NCBI GenBank assembly: GCA_021790695.1
Contig: JAJYGJ010000214.1
Location: 1-8,256, forward strand
Source: Nitrospirota bacterium
GTDB taxonomy: Bacteria > Nitrospirota > Thermodesulfovibrionia > Thermodesulfovibrionales > JdFR-88
Reading direction: 5' to 3'
DNA length: 8,256 bases
Shown here: one piece after another, positions 1 through 5,831 of the stretch
Layout of the letters: each line of letters begins with the position of its first letter
Numbering within the stretch: position 1 is the first letter of the stretch
Notes under the pieces: model-generated
What the model was told of the DNA's origin: nothing
The model's input: only the letters and a program-made list of their open reading frames with translations
The model's database searches: none
Translations under genes and position numbers: made by a program

Positions 1-13
1 CGGAACCCCCCCC

Positions 14-55
14 GAAAAAGAAGGATTCCCGACGCGCTGCGCTTGCGGGAATGAC
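14..55 (-). terminator. Hairpin plus T-rich tail, candidate terminator of the clpC-DUF4416 transcript
   Basis: The arms ATTCCCG (25-31) and CGGGAAT (46-52) are perfect inverted repeats of 7 bp with a 14-nt loop. Read on the minus strand, the stem is followed by CCTTCTTTTT (positions 24-15), so it looks like a modest intrinsic terminator. It lies about 55 bases past the stop codon of the DUF4416 gene. The sequence GGATTCCCG...CGGGAATGAC is also the right half of the dispersed palindromic repeat seen at 5531-5600, so the terminator may be a co-opted repeat. The T tract is interrupted and the loop is long, so efficiency is uncertain. Confidence 0.45.
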
Positions 56-93
56 AATTTATGCCAATAATTTTTGAAACGCTATACTAGCGC

Positions 94-114
94 GCCGCCT
101 GATGCATCAGCGGC
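94..114. repeat. Near-perfect inverted repeat spanning the DUF4416 stop codon
   Basis: GCCGC (94-98), a single unpaired C (99), the self-complementary TGATGCATCA (100-109) and GCGGC (110-114) pair along their whole length. The minus-strand stop codon TGA (109-107) lies in the centre. A second small perfect hairpin, CGCTA-TAC-TAGCG, follows at 80-92. Neither has a good T-run on the minus strand, so these are not textbook terminators. They could stabilise the 3' end of the mRNA or be a protein-binding palindrome. Confidence 0.5.
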
Positions 115-634
115 CGGGTCCGTTCAGAAGCGCCTCTCTCATCTCGGAAAAGACACGGATGTTTTCCTTGTCCCTGAAATCCGAATAGGTGTAAAGGTGC
201 GGCACGAACGTCTTTTCCCTCGCGCTCCAAAGGAGGGTGGCCTCGCCGTATATCCCCTTGCCGACCGGGACGCGGTGCGCGTAATCCTTGGTGCTCGCAA
301 GCACGAGCTTCGCAGGTGTGATGTAGCCCGGATCGATATTGATCCTTCTTTTCCCTTTCTCCGATAGTCGGGACTCCATCCGGTTGGTCATCAATTTTAT
401 TTCGGCGATCTCTTCCGGGTCCGTCAGTCTGTCGAAGAAGATGAATTTTCTTTTAATCTCCGGGCCCAGTTCACGCAGATAGTAATCCGAATGCCACCTG
501 GAGGAGGACGTTTCGCGCCTTATTCCGCCAAATTCCGCGGTAATCAGCGCTTTGGCTTTTTGAAGAAGGTCCTCCTCGCCGTAGAGAAGCCCGGCAAACA
601 GCATAGCCGGACGGGGCTTGCGGGGCGAACCCAT
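107..634 (-). CDS. DUF4416 family protein
   Basis: The protein is about 175 residues, predicted soluble, with no signal peptide or membrane segment. It matches the DUF4416 family as I know it. An N-terminal strand KPRPAMLFAGLLYGEE is followed by a DYYLRELGP-IKRKFIFFDRL-DPEE block and then the conserved stretch KRRINIDPGYITPAKLVLAS-KDYAHR-GKGIYGE-TLLW. The family's biochemical role is unknown to me; some databases label members 'GTP-binding protein', but I see no P-loop or other G motif here. The ATG at 634 is chosen because family members usually begin just before the KP-x-LF-x-G strand. An ATG at 673 and a GTG at 709 extend the frame by 13 or 25 low-complexity basic residues. None of the three starts has a clear Shine-Dalgarno sequence. 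The gene follows clpC by 90 bases (15 if the GTG is used) on the same strand, so co-transcription and perhaps translational coupling are likely. Family call is firm; exact start is not. Confidence 0.85.
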   Translation of the reverse strand: MGSPRKPRPAMLFAGLLYGEEDLLQKAKALITAEFGGIRRETSSSRWHSDYYLRELGPEIKRKFIFFDRLTDPEEIAEIKLMTNRMESRLSEKGKRRINIDPGYITPAKLVLASTKDYAHRVPVGKGIYGEATLLWSAREKTFVPHLYTYSDFRDKENIRVFSEMREALLNGPGR

Positions 635-724
635 TTTTTTACCGCGGGGCGGCTTGTACGATAAAGGCGGCATCCGGAGTTTTGCTTTGCCGCCCGTGAT
701 GCCGCCCACAGCTTGAAAGGTGTT

Positions 725-3163
725 TCAGTTTACGCCGCTCAGCACGTCTTCTTCGGCCGCTATGAAGGCCGGAGCGCCGCCTTCTATCACGACCTTTACC
801 TTCGTGCCTTCCTTGAACCTGCCCTTCAGGATTTCCTCGGAGAGCGGGTCTTCGATCTCTTTCTGTATCGCCCTCCTCATGGGCCTTGCGCCGTAGGTGG
901 GCTGGTAATATTTGTCGACCAGCCATTCCTTGACCTCCGGCGTAAGCTCCACGACAAGCTCCTGCTCCACGAGCTGCTTGTTCGTCTCGGAGACGAGCAG
1001 GTCTATTATCAGGAACAGGTGCTCCTTTTCGAGATGGTGGAATACGATGGTCTCGTCAACCCTGTTCAGGAACTCGGGGTTGAAGGTCTTTTTCAGTGCC
1101 TCAAGGACGCTCGCCTTTACCGTCCGGTGTTTATCGTCGGACGAGCCGGTCTGGAACCCCAGAGGGGTAGCCTTGTCGATGAACCTGGCCCCCAGGTTCG
1201 AGGTCATTATGATGACCGTGTTCTTGAAGTCAACCCTGCGGCCGAAGTTGTCCGTGAGCACTCCCTCGTCCAGCACCTGAAGAAGGATGTTGAAGACGTC
1301 CGGGTGCGCCTTTTCTATCTCGTCGAAGAGCACCACGGAGTAGGGGCGTTTCCGGATCTTTTCGGTAAGCTGCCCGCCTTCCTCGTATCCTACGTAGCCC
1401 GGAGGCGCTCCCGTCAGCCTGGAGACGTTGAACCTCTCCATGTACTCGGACATGTCCACCTTCACCAAGGCGTTTTCGTCGTTGAACAGGAATTCGGCCA
1501 GCGCCTTGGCAAGCTCGGTCTTCCCTACGCCGGTCGGCCCGAGGAAGAAGAAAGAGCCTATCGGCTTTTTCCTGCTCTTGAGCCCCGCCCTGGACCTCCT
1601 TATCGCCCTAGCGATGACATTTATCGCCTCATCCTGGGCGATGATCCGCTTGTGAAGCTCGGCCTCCATCCTCAGGAGCTTTTCGGACTCCTTCTCTTCC
1701 AGTTTTATGAGCGGTATCCCCGTCATCTTCGCCACGGTATATGCGACGTCCGCCTCGGTCACGACGGGGACTTCCTTCTGGAGGTTGTTCCTCCACTGGG
1801 TCTTGAGCTGGTCATAGAGTTTTTTGAGACGTTCCTCTTCCGCCCGCAGCGAGGCCGCCTTTTCCAGGTCGTGGAGCCTGATATACAGGCTTTTCTCCTT
1901 GCCCAGCCTGGCCAGGTCGTTTTCCAGGTCCTTCAGCTCGGCCGGGGGGATATAGCGCTTCAGCCGGAGCCTGGCGCCCGTTTCGTCTATTACGTCTATC
2001 GCCTTGTCCGGCAGGAAACGGTCCGCGATGTAACGGTCGGAGAGCTTTACGGCCTGCTCTAACGCGTCCTCGTCGTATTTGACCTTGTGGTGGGCCTCAT
2101 AACGGTTCTTGAGCCCCTCCAGTATGCCGACGGCCTCCTCCGGCTGGGGCGGCTGCATGTAGACCGGCTGGAACCTTCTTTCAAGGGCCCCGTCCTTCTC
2201 TATATATTTCCTGTATTCATTGGGCGTGGTCGCGCCTATGCATTGTATCTCGCCCCTTGAGAGGGCGGGTTTGAGCATGCTGGAGGCGTCCACCGAACCC
2301 TCCGCCGCGCCCGCGCCTATGATGGTATGAAACTCGTCTATGAAGAGTATCACTCCGGAGGACTGCGTGATCTCCTTCATCACCACTTTCAGGCGCTCCT
2401 CGAACTGGCCCCTGTATTTCGTGCCGGCTATGAGGGCCCCGAGGTCGAGCCCCACTATGCGTTTGCCGAGCAGGTTTTCCGGCACTTCCCCGGAGACGAT
2501 CTTCTGGGCCAGGCCCTCGACTATCGCGGTCTTGCCCACGCCCGGCTCCCCGATTATCGCGGGGTTATTTTTTATGCGCCTTCCAAGTATCTGCATGATG
2601 CGCTCGATCTCGTCTTCCCTGCCCACTACGGGGTCCAGTTTGGCCTCGCGGGCCATCTGGGTGAGGTCCCTGCCGAACTCGTCCAGGGCGGGGGTCGTGC
2701 TCTTCTTGTCCTTCGGCTGAGTGTAGGCCTTCATCGAAAGATTGATGGTGAGCTGTCTTGCGCCCAGGAGGTTGGCTCCGAAATTCCGCAGAACCTTCCC
2801 CGCTATGCCCTCGTCCTCGCGTATGATCCCCAGAAGCAGGTGTTCGCTTCCGATGTAATTATGGCCCAGGAGCCTGGCTTCCTCCACGGCAAGCTCAAGG
2901 ACCTTCTTGGCCCTCGGCGTGAAAGGAACATCGCTGAACGTGTGGACATTTGTCCCAACGGGGATGTTTCTTTCCACCTCCGTCCTCAACTCCTCCGTGG
3001 TAAGCCCCATCTTTTTGAGAATGACGATGGGAAGGGAGTCTTCCTCTCTCAGCAGCGCCAGCAGAAGGTGCTCCGTGCCAAGATAATCATTCTGGCGTTT
3101 TTCCGCCTCTTCCTTGGCGTATATGATTATCTTTCTGCCTCTCTCGGTGAACTTCTCAAACAT
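725..3163 (-). CDS. clpC: ATP-dependent Clp protease ATP-binding subunit ClpC (AAA+ unfoldase)
   Basis: This 812-residue class I Clp/HSP100 ATPase has the full length expected for ClpC. It forms hexamers in the cytoplasm that unfold proteins and feed them to ClpP. Seen in order: a double Clp N-domain (about 1-145, with paired EHLLL motifs at 31-35 and 107-111); the first AAA+ module with Walker A GEPGVGKT (205-212), Walker B ILFIDE (272-277) and arginine finger ALERRF (326-331); a short middle region with a UVR-like coiled coil (about 426-455, DLEKAASLRAEEERLKKLY), which separates ClpC from ClpB and ClpA; the second AAA+ module with GPTGVGKT (542-549), VVLFDEIEKAH (610-620) and sensor-2 GAR (758-760). 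The tripeptide LGF (668-670) lies where the ClpP-docking loop is expected, so it should work with ClpP. The ATG at 3163 has GAGGT 8 nt upstream. Unlike the Firmicutes arrangement, no ctsR, mcsA or mcsB is adjacent; the downstream partner is a DUF4416 gene. Confidence 0.96.
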   Translation of the reverse strand: MFEKFTERGRKIIIYAKEEAEKRQNDYLGTEHLLLALLREEDSLPIVILKKMGLTTEELRTEVERNIPVGTNVHTFSDVPFTPRAKKVLELAVEEARLLGHNYIGSEHLLLGIIREDEGIAGKVLRNFGANLLGARQLTINLSMKAYTQPKDKKSTTPALDEFGRDLTQMAREAKLDPVVGREDEIERIMQILGRRIKNNPAIIGEPGVGKTAIVEGLAQKIVSGEVPENLLGKRIVGLDLGALIAGTKYRGQFEERLKVVMKEITQSSGVILFIDEFHTIIGAGAAEGSVDASSMLKPALSRGEIQCIGATTPNEYRKYIEKDGALERRFQPVYMQPPQPEEAVGILEGLKNRYEAHHKVKYDEDALEQAVKLSDRYIADRFLPDKAIDVIDETGARLRLKRYIPPAELKDLENDLARLGKEKSLYIRLHDLEKAASLRAEEERLKKLYDQLKTQWRNNLQKEVPVVTEADVAYTVAKMTGIPLIKLEEKESEKLLRMEAELHKRIIAQDEAINVIARAIRRSRAGLKSRKKPIGSFFFLGPTGVGKTELAKALAEFLFNDENALVKVDMSEYMERFNVSRLTGAPPGYVGYEEGGQLTEKIRKRPYSVVLFDEIEKAHPDVFNILLQVLDEGVLTDNFGRRVDFKNTVIIMTSNLGARFIDKATPLGFQTGSSDDKHRTVKASVLEALKKTFNPEFLNRVDETIVFHHLEKEHLFLIIDLLVSETNKQLVEQELVVELTPEVKEWLVDKYYQPTYGARPMRRAIQKEIEDPLSEEILKGRFKEGTKVKVVIEGGAPAFIAAEEDVLSGVN

Positions 3164-3171
3164 GTGAACCT

Positions 3172-3176
3172 ACCTC
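3172..3176 (-). promoter_or_regulatory. Ribosome binding site of clpC
   Basis: On the minus strand the sequence reads GAGGTAGGTTCAC directly before the ATG. GAGGT is 8 nt from the start codon, which supports the start at 3163 and the near-canonical ClpC N-terminus MFEKFTERGR. Confidence 0.7.
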
Positions 3177-3237
3177 ATAAACGTATGGATTCTGCGTCGT
3201 TTTTAATTCCCATGTGGAATCCTTTATCCCTAAAAAC

Positions 3238-3267
3238 ATGATACCTCTGAAAAGCGCTAAAAGTCAA
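3238..3267 (-). promoter_or_regulatory. Sigma70-type promoter of the clpC operon
   Basis: On the minus strand TTGACT (3267-3262) is separated by 18 bp from TATCAT (3243-3238). Each hexamer has one mismatch to the consensus. Transcription should begin near 3231 and leave a leader of about 68 nt. The spacer contains the small palindrome AGCGCT, and the leader contains ATTCC-N5-GGAAT (3206-3220). No CIRCE element or CtsR heptad repeat is visible, so regulation by the usual HrcA or CtsR systems is not supported. Confidence 0.65.
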
Positions 3268-3434
3268 TGAACCCGTTTAAAAATGAGAAATTACGCCCCC
3301 TCCCGGCCGGCGATTTTTACCGTAACCAACCCCCGCCCGGTGCGCGGTTAACGAACGGGCGGCCATCCAACGGGTTTTTCCCGCTTCGTCGTTTTTCAAG
3401 TTGAAGTTCATCGCCTCCGCCTAATTCTTAATCG

Positions 3435-3459
3435 TATAAAATGTTAGAATTATTTAATC
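3435..3459 (+). promoter_or_regulatory. Candidate phoB promoter region
   Basis: TATAAA (3435-3440) and TAGAAT (3445-3450) are both acceptable -10 hexamers for plus-strand transcription. They are flanked by the direct repeats AATTCTTAATC and AATTATTTAATC, which start 25 bases apart. No matching -35 is seen, which would fit an activator-dependent promoter, but this is inference. phoB itself has GGAGG (3518-3522) four bases before its ATG. Confidence 0.3.
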
Positions 3460-3526
3460 TTTACGCCCGGAAAGGGCGGCGCTTTCAGGCGGCTGGCCGC
3501 TGGCGGCATCAGACGCGGGAGGACGG

Positions 3527-4249
3527 ATGGAAAACACGGTTTTAATAGTCGAGGACGAAAAGGACATCAGGGAGTTGATGGATTACAACCTGAGGAAGCA
3601 GGGATTCCGTACCGAGACCGCACGGGACGGGAAGGAGGCCCTGATGAAGATACGCGGGGGGAAGGCGGGCCTTGTCATCCTGGACCTGATGCTGCCGGAA
3701 ATAGATGGCATGGAGCTTTGCAGGCTCATAAAGTCCGACCCCGATGAAGCGGTCAGGCGTCTGCCGGTAATAATGCTGACGGCCCGGTCCGAGGAGATAG
3801 ACAAGGTGCTGGGGCTTGAGATGGGGGCGGATGATTACATTACCAAGCCGTTCAGCACGAGGGAGCTTGTCGCGCGGGTGAGGGCGGTCATGAGGCGTTA
3901 CGAGGCTGTCCAGGGGACGGACGCGGCCGGCGGCAAGATAATAAAGGCCGATGATCTCGCCATCGACCCGGACAAATACACCGTGATGAAGCGCGGCCGC
4001 CATCTGGACCTGAGCGCCATGGAGTTCAAGCTCTTTTTGTATCTCGTCCGGAGGCCGGGCAGGATCATGAGCCGTGATTTCCTCCTGGATGCCGTATGGG
4101 GCAATGAATCATATGTCGAGCCCCGCACCGTCGATGTCCACATAAGGAGGTTGAGGGAGAAGATAGAGGACGACCCCTCCGACCCCCGCTACATACTTAC
4201 CAAGAGGGGAGTCGGGTACTACTTCGCGGAAAACAAGGCCGGCTCCTGA
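3527..4249 (+). CDS. phoB: Phosphate regulon response regulator PhoB (OmpR/PhoB family)
   Basis: This 240-residue DNA-binding response regulator should be phosphorylated by the adjacent kinase and then activate promoters with Pho boxes, including pst. The receiver domain (about 3-123) has the acidic pair E9/D10, phospho-acceptor D53 in LVILDLMLP, the switch threonine T85 in MLTAR, and K107 in the DDYITKPFS motif. The last of these closely matches E. coli PhoB. The winged-helix domain (about 137-234) has the recognition-helix signature RTVDVHIRRLREKI (200-213) and the wing GVGYYF (228-233). GGAGG lies four bases before the ATG. The stop codon overlaps the phoR start by one base (TGATG), so the two are one operon and probably translationally coupled. 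Gram-positive-style labels such as PhoP are possible; the kinase and pst neighbours favour a phosphate role. Confidence 0.9.
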   Translation: MENTVLIVEDEKDIRELMDYNLRKQGFRTETARDGKEALMKIRGGKAGLVILDLMLPEIDGMELCRLIKSDPDEAVRRLPVIMLTARSEEIDKVLGLEMGADDYITKPFSTRELVARVRAVMRRYEAVQGTDAAGGKIIKADDLAIDPDKYTVMKRGRHLDLSAMEFKLFLYLVRRPGRIMSRDFLLDAVWGNESYVEPRTVDVHIRRLREKIEDDPSDPRYILTKRGVGYYFAENKAGS

Positions 4250-5499
4250 TGTCCTCGTTCGCCCTGGTAATCCTTTCCCTTTTGATCCTGTATCTGGGCG
4301 CGAGGGCCGTCATCCTTTTAAAGAGATTCTCCGATCTGAACGCGTTTGTCGAGGAACTTTCAAAAGGCGGTCTTTCCAGGCGGTTCTATCTGAAGGGGAA
4401 GCGCGGTTTTTCGAGGATCATGTACAACTTGAGCGTCCTTGCCGCCGACCTGGAGGGTAAGGACGCGGAAAACACGGCGCTTAAAAACAGGCTGTCCCTG
4501 TTGCTCGTGAACATCCCGGACGGCATCGTCCTTATCGATTCCAAGGACAGGATAAAGACCGTGAATCCGGCCCTGGAGGGCATGCTTTTTCTTAAGGCCG
4601 CAAACCTGGCCGGCAAGGGCCTTGCGGAATCGGTAAGCATAACCGGTCTTGTCGATCTTCTGAATTCAGCGCGAGAGCGCAATATCCAGGTGAAAGAGAC
4701 CTTCACCTTCAACTCCAAATTCATCGAGATCACGGCGACCCCCTTTACCGGCGCCGGCGGCAATCCGTCAGGGGGGCAGGTGGTCGTCTTCCGGGACGTG
4801 ACGGCCGACCGCAGGATCGACGAGATAAGGAGGGATTTCGTGGCTAACGTCTCGCACGAGCTGAAGACCCCGGTGACAGCGATAAAGGGATATGTCGATA
4901 CCCTGCTTGACGGGGCGATGGACGACAGGCAGGACCTCTCCAGGTTCCTGGGCGTAATCGGGTTCCAGGCGGGCAGGATGGAGCAGCTCATAAAAGACCT
5001 GATAGAGCTTTCGAAGATAGAGTTCGGGGCCATGTCGGTCAAAAAAGAGCCGGTCAGCCTGCATGAGATAGTCGGCAGGGCGGTTGCGCTCTTCGAGGAA
5101 AAGGCGGACCAAAAGGGCATCTATATCAAAAAGGACATCTCCGAGGAGTGTTCCTCCGTCGAGGCCGACACACGGATGCTGCCGCAGATAATCACAAACC
5201 TGCTGGATAACGCCGTCAAGTACACGGACGCCGGCGGAGTCGTAATCCGGGCCACGGAGACGGATGACTGGCGCTGCGTCTTTTCGGTTCAGGACACAGG
5301 CATAGGCGTACCCAGGAAATACATCCCCAGGCTCGGAGAGAGGTTTTTCAGGGTCGATCCCTCCCGGTCGAGGGAACTGGGAGGCACGGGGCTCGGTCTC
5401 GCGATAGTCAAGCACCTCGTGCTCGCCCAGGGCTGGAAGATGCATATCGACAGCGACCTGGGCAAGGGCACGACCATAAGGATCTACATGAACTATTAA
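4249..5499 (+). CDS. phoR: Phosphate regulon sensor histidine kinase PhoR
   Basis: This 416-residue membrane-bound kinase should phosphorylate PhoB when phosphate is scarce. It has one N-terminal hydrophobic segment (about 4-24), then a HAMP-like linker (about 28-70), a PAS-like domain (about 82-185, with DGIVLIDSKDRIKTVNPALE), and a HisKA domain with the H box FVANVSHELKTP, phospho-acceptor H203. The catalytic domain has an N box NLLDNAVKYT (317-326), a G1 box DTGIGV (349-354), an F box RFFRVD (365-370) and a G2 box GGTGLGLAIV (378-387). All catalytic motifs look intact. No extracellular domain or second membrane segment is evident, consistent with PhoR receiving its signal from Pst/PhoU rather than binding phosphate outside. 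It overlaps phoB by one base. The pst genes begin 332 bases downstream, apparently with their own promoter. Confidence 0.9.
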   Translation: MSSFALVILSLLILYLGARAVILLKRFSDLNAFVEELSKGGLSRRFYLKGKRGFSRIMYNLSVLAADLEGKDAENTALKNRLSLLLVNIPDGIVLIDSKDRIKTVNPALEGMLFLKAANLAGKGLAESVSITGLVDLLNSARERNIQVKETFTFNSKFIEITATPFTGAGGNPSGGQVVVFRDVTADRRIDEIRRDFVANVSHELKTPVTAIKGYVDTLLDGAMDDRQDLSRFLGVIGFQAGRMEQLIKDLIELSKIEFGAMSVKKEPVSLHEIVGRAVALFEEKADQKGIYIKKDISEECSSVEADTRMLPQIITNLLDNAVKYTDAGGVVIRATETDDWRCVFSVQDTGIGVPRKYIPRLGERFFRVDPSRSRELGGTGLGLAIVKHLVLAQGWKMHIDSDLGKGTTIRIYMNY

Positions 5500-5530
5500 T
5501 CGTCTCAAAATAGTCTGAACATCCTATGTC

Positions 5531-5600
5531 GTCATTGCCGCACGTCTTTAGCGGGAATCCAGGTTGAAATGGATGCCCGATCAAGGTCCTCGGGCATGAC
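5531..5600. repeat. Nested palindromic intergenic repeat (REP/MITE-like)
   Basis: The element begins GTCATTGCCG and ends CGGGCATGAC, with 8 of 10 positions in its ends complementary. Inside, ATGCCCG (5573-5579) and CGGGCAT (5591-5597) form a perfect 7-bp hairpin. The left half, ATTGCCGC...GCGGGAAT (5534-5558), forms a hairpin with one mismatch. The centre, CGGGAATCCA (5552-5561) and TGGATGCCCG (5570-5579), can pair at 9 of 10 positions instead. This plan resembles the short palindromes common between genes in several delta-proteobacterial and Nitrospirota genomes. The hairpin at 25-52 is a second, half-length copy. It could end phoR transcripts or simply be a mobile relic. Confidence 0.7.
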
Positions 5601-5662
5601 GAACAAAGGACGAAATCGGTAAATACCGTTATGAGACCGTTAATAACTTCTTTTTCGGAGGG

Positions 5663-5711
5663 ATTCCGCCCGTTTTTATCCGTAAGACAAAAAAATCCGG
5701 GCCGGAATGAC
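5663..5711. repeat. Diverged copy of the palindromic repeat
   Basis: ATTCCG (5663-5668) pairs with CGGAAT (5703-5708) and CCCG (5669-5672) with CGGG (5698-5701), leaving one bulged C (5702) and a 25-nt loop. The flanks GGATTCC and GGAATGAC match the ends of the 25-52 and 5531-5600 elements. The sequence after the hairpin also resembles that after the 5531-5600 element: ATCGGTAAATACCGTTATGAGACC at 5615-5638 is like ATCGGGAACCGTATCAAGACC at 5735-5755. An old duplication is likely. Confidence 0.45.
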
Positions 5712-5787
5712 GGACTTAAGACAGAACGGCCGGGATCGGGAACCGTATCAAGACCTTCAAATTTTATAAAAAAATAAAATTGTTTTT

Positions 5788-5821
5788 TTGTAATATTGCC
5801 GTAACATTGGCCGGTTATACT
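5788..5821 (+). promoter_or_regulatory. Candidate Pho box and -10 element of the pstCAB operon
   Basis: TTGTAAT (5788-5794), a 4-base spacer and CCGTAAC (5799-5805) form a 7+4+7 direct repeat with the 11-bp period of known Pho boxes. GTAAYATTG recurs at 5790 and 5801. TATACT (5816-5821) follows 10 bp later, the spacing seen in E. coli PhoB promoters, where the box replaces the -35. Against the E. coli half-site CTGTCAT the two halves match at 5 and 4 of 7 positions. An A/T-rich tract upstream (5756-5789) could serve as an UP element. Transcription would start about 5827-5829, only 3-5 bases before the pstC ATG. Confidence 0.55.
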
Positions 5822-5831
5822 TTATCGCCAA

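Larger units (their letters stand above)
3164..3526. other. Divergent intergenic region between clpC and phoB
   Basis: No gene is seen in these 363 bases. The clpC side carries the promoter and leader described separately. The middle is GC-rich with several inverted repeats: CCGCCCG (3333-3339) with CGGGCGG (3356-3362), interlocked with CGTAACC (3321-3327) and GGTTAACG (3346-3353), and a short CGGG-TTTTT-CCCG at 3371-3383. The phoB side has an AT-rich patch (3422-3460) with candidate -10 elements TATAAA (3435-3440) or TAGAAT (3445-3450) but no good -35. It also has an imperfect direct repeat, AATTCTTAATC (3423-3433) and AATTATTTAATC (3448-3459). The stretch just before phoB has two GC hairpins (3464-3478 and 3489-3500). 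Confidence 0.5.
5500..5831. other. Repeat-rich spacer between phoR and pstC
   Basis: No gene is supported in these 332 bases; short frames such as 5526-5567 lie within repeats and have no ribosome binding site. The first half is a nested palindromic repeat (5531-5600), followed by a second, more diverged hairpin (5663-5711) with similar flanking sequence. The final 75 bases are AT-rich. They hold an A/T inverted repeat (AATTTTAT, 5760-5767, and ATAAAATT, 5774-5781), a run of seven T, a Pho-box-like repeat and a -10 element. pstS, which often precedes pstC, is not here. Confidence 0.7.

Noticed and set aside
6..13. A run of eight C at the window start
   Set aside because: It is outside any gene, and a single homopolymer run gives no evidence of phase variation; it could also be a sequencing artefact.
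74..367. A 97-codon plus-strand frame over the DUF4416 gene
   Set aside because: It is antisense to a gene with clear family motifs and has no ribosome binding site.
713..2062. A 449-codon plus-strand frame opposite clpC
   Set aside because: It lies wholly antisense to clpC, whose motifs are intact. The translation has no recognisable domain, and long antisense frames are expected from GC-biased codon use.
2327..3241. A 304-codon plus-strand frame opposite the clpC N-terminus
   Set aside because: It is a mirror of the ClpC N-domain and first AAA+ module, with no ribosome binding site or family resemblance.
3370..3402. A possible sigma32 heat-shock promoter before clpC (CTTGAAA on the minus strand)
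   Set aside because: The -35-like CTTGAAA has no CCCCAT-type -10 at 13-17 bp; the closest CCC is too far and poorly matched. The sigma70-type promoter at 3238-3267 is much better.
4768..5508. Minus-strand frames opposite phoR (also 4386-5120)
   Set aside because: They are antisense shadows of an intact histidine kinase with no recognisable product.
5526..5622. Tiny frames (13 and 17 codons) in the phoR-pstC spacer
   Set aside because: They lie inside the palindromic repeat, have no ribosome site, and their sequences are dictated by the repeat.
5531..5757. CRISPR-like repeat array
   Set aside because: There are only two diverged palindromic units without equal-length spacers, and no cas genes in the window.
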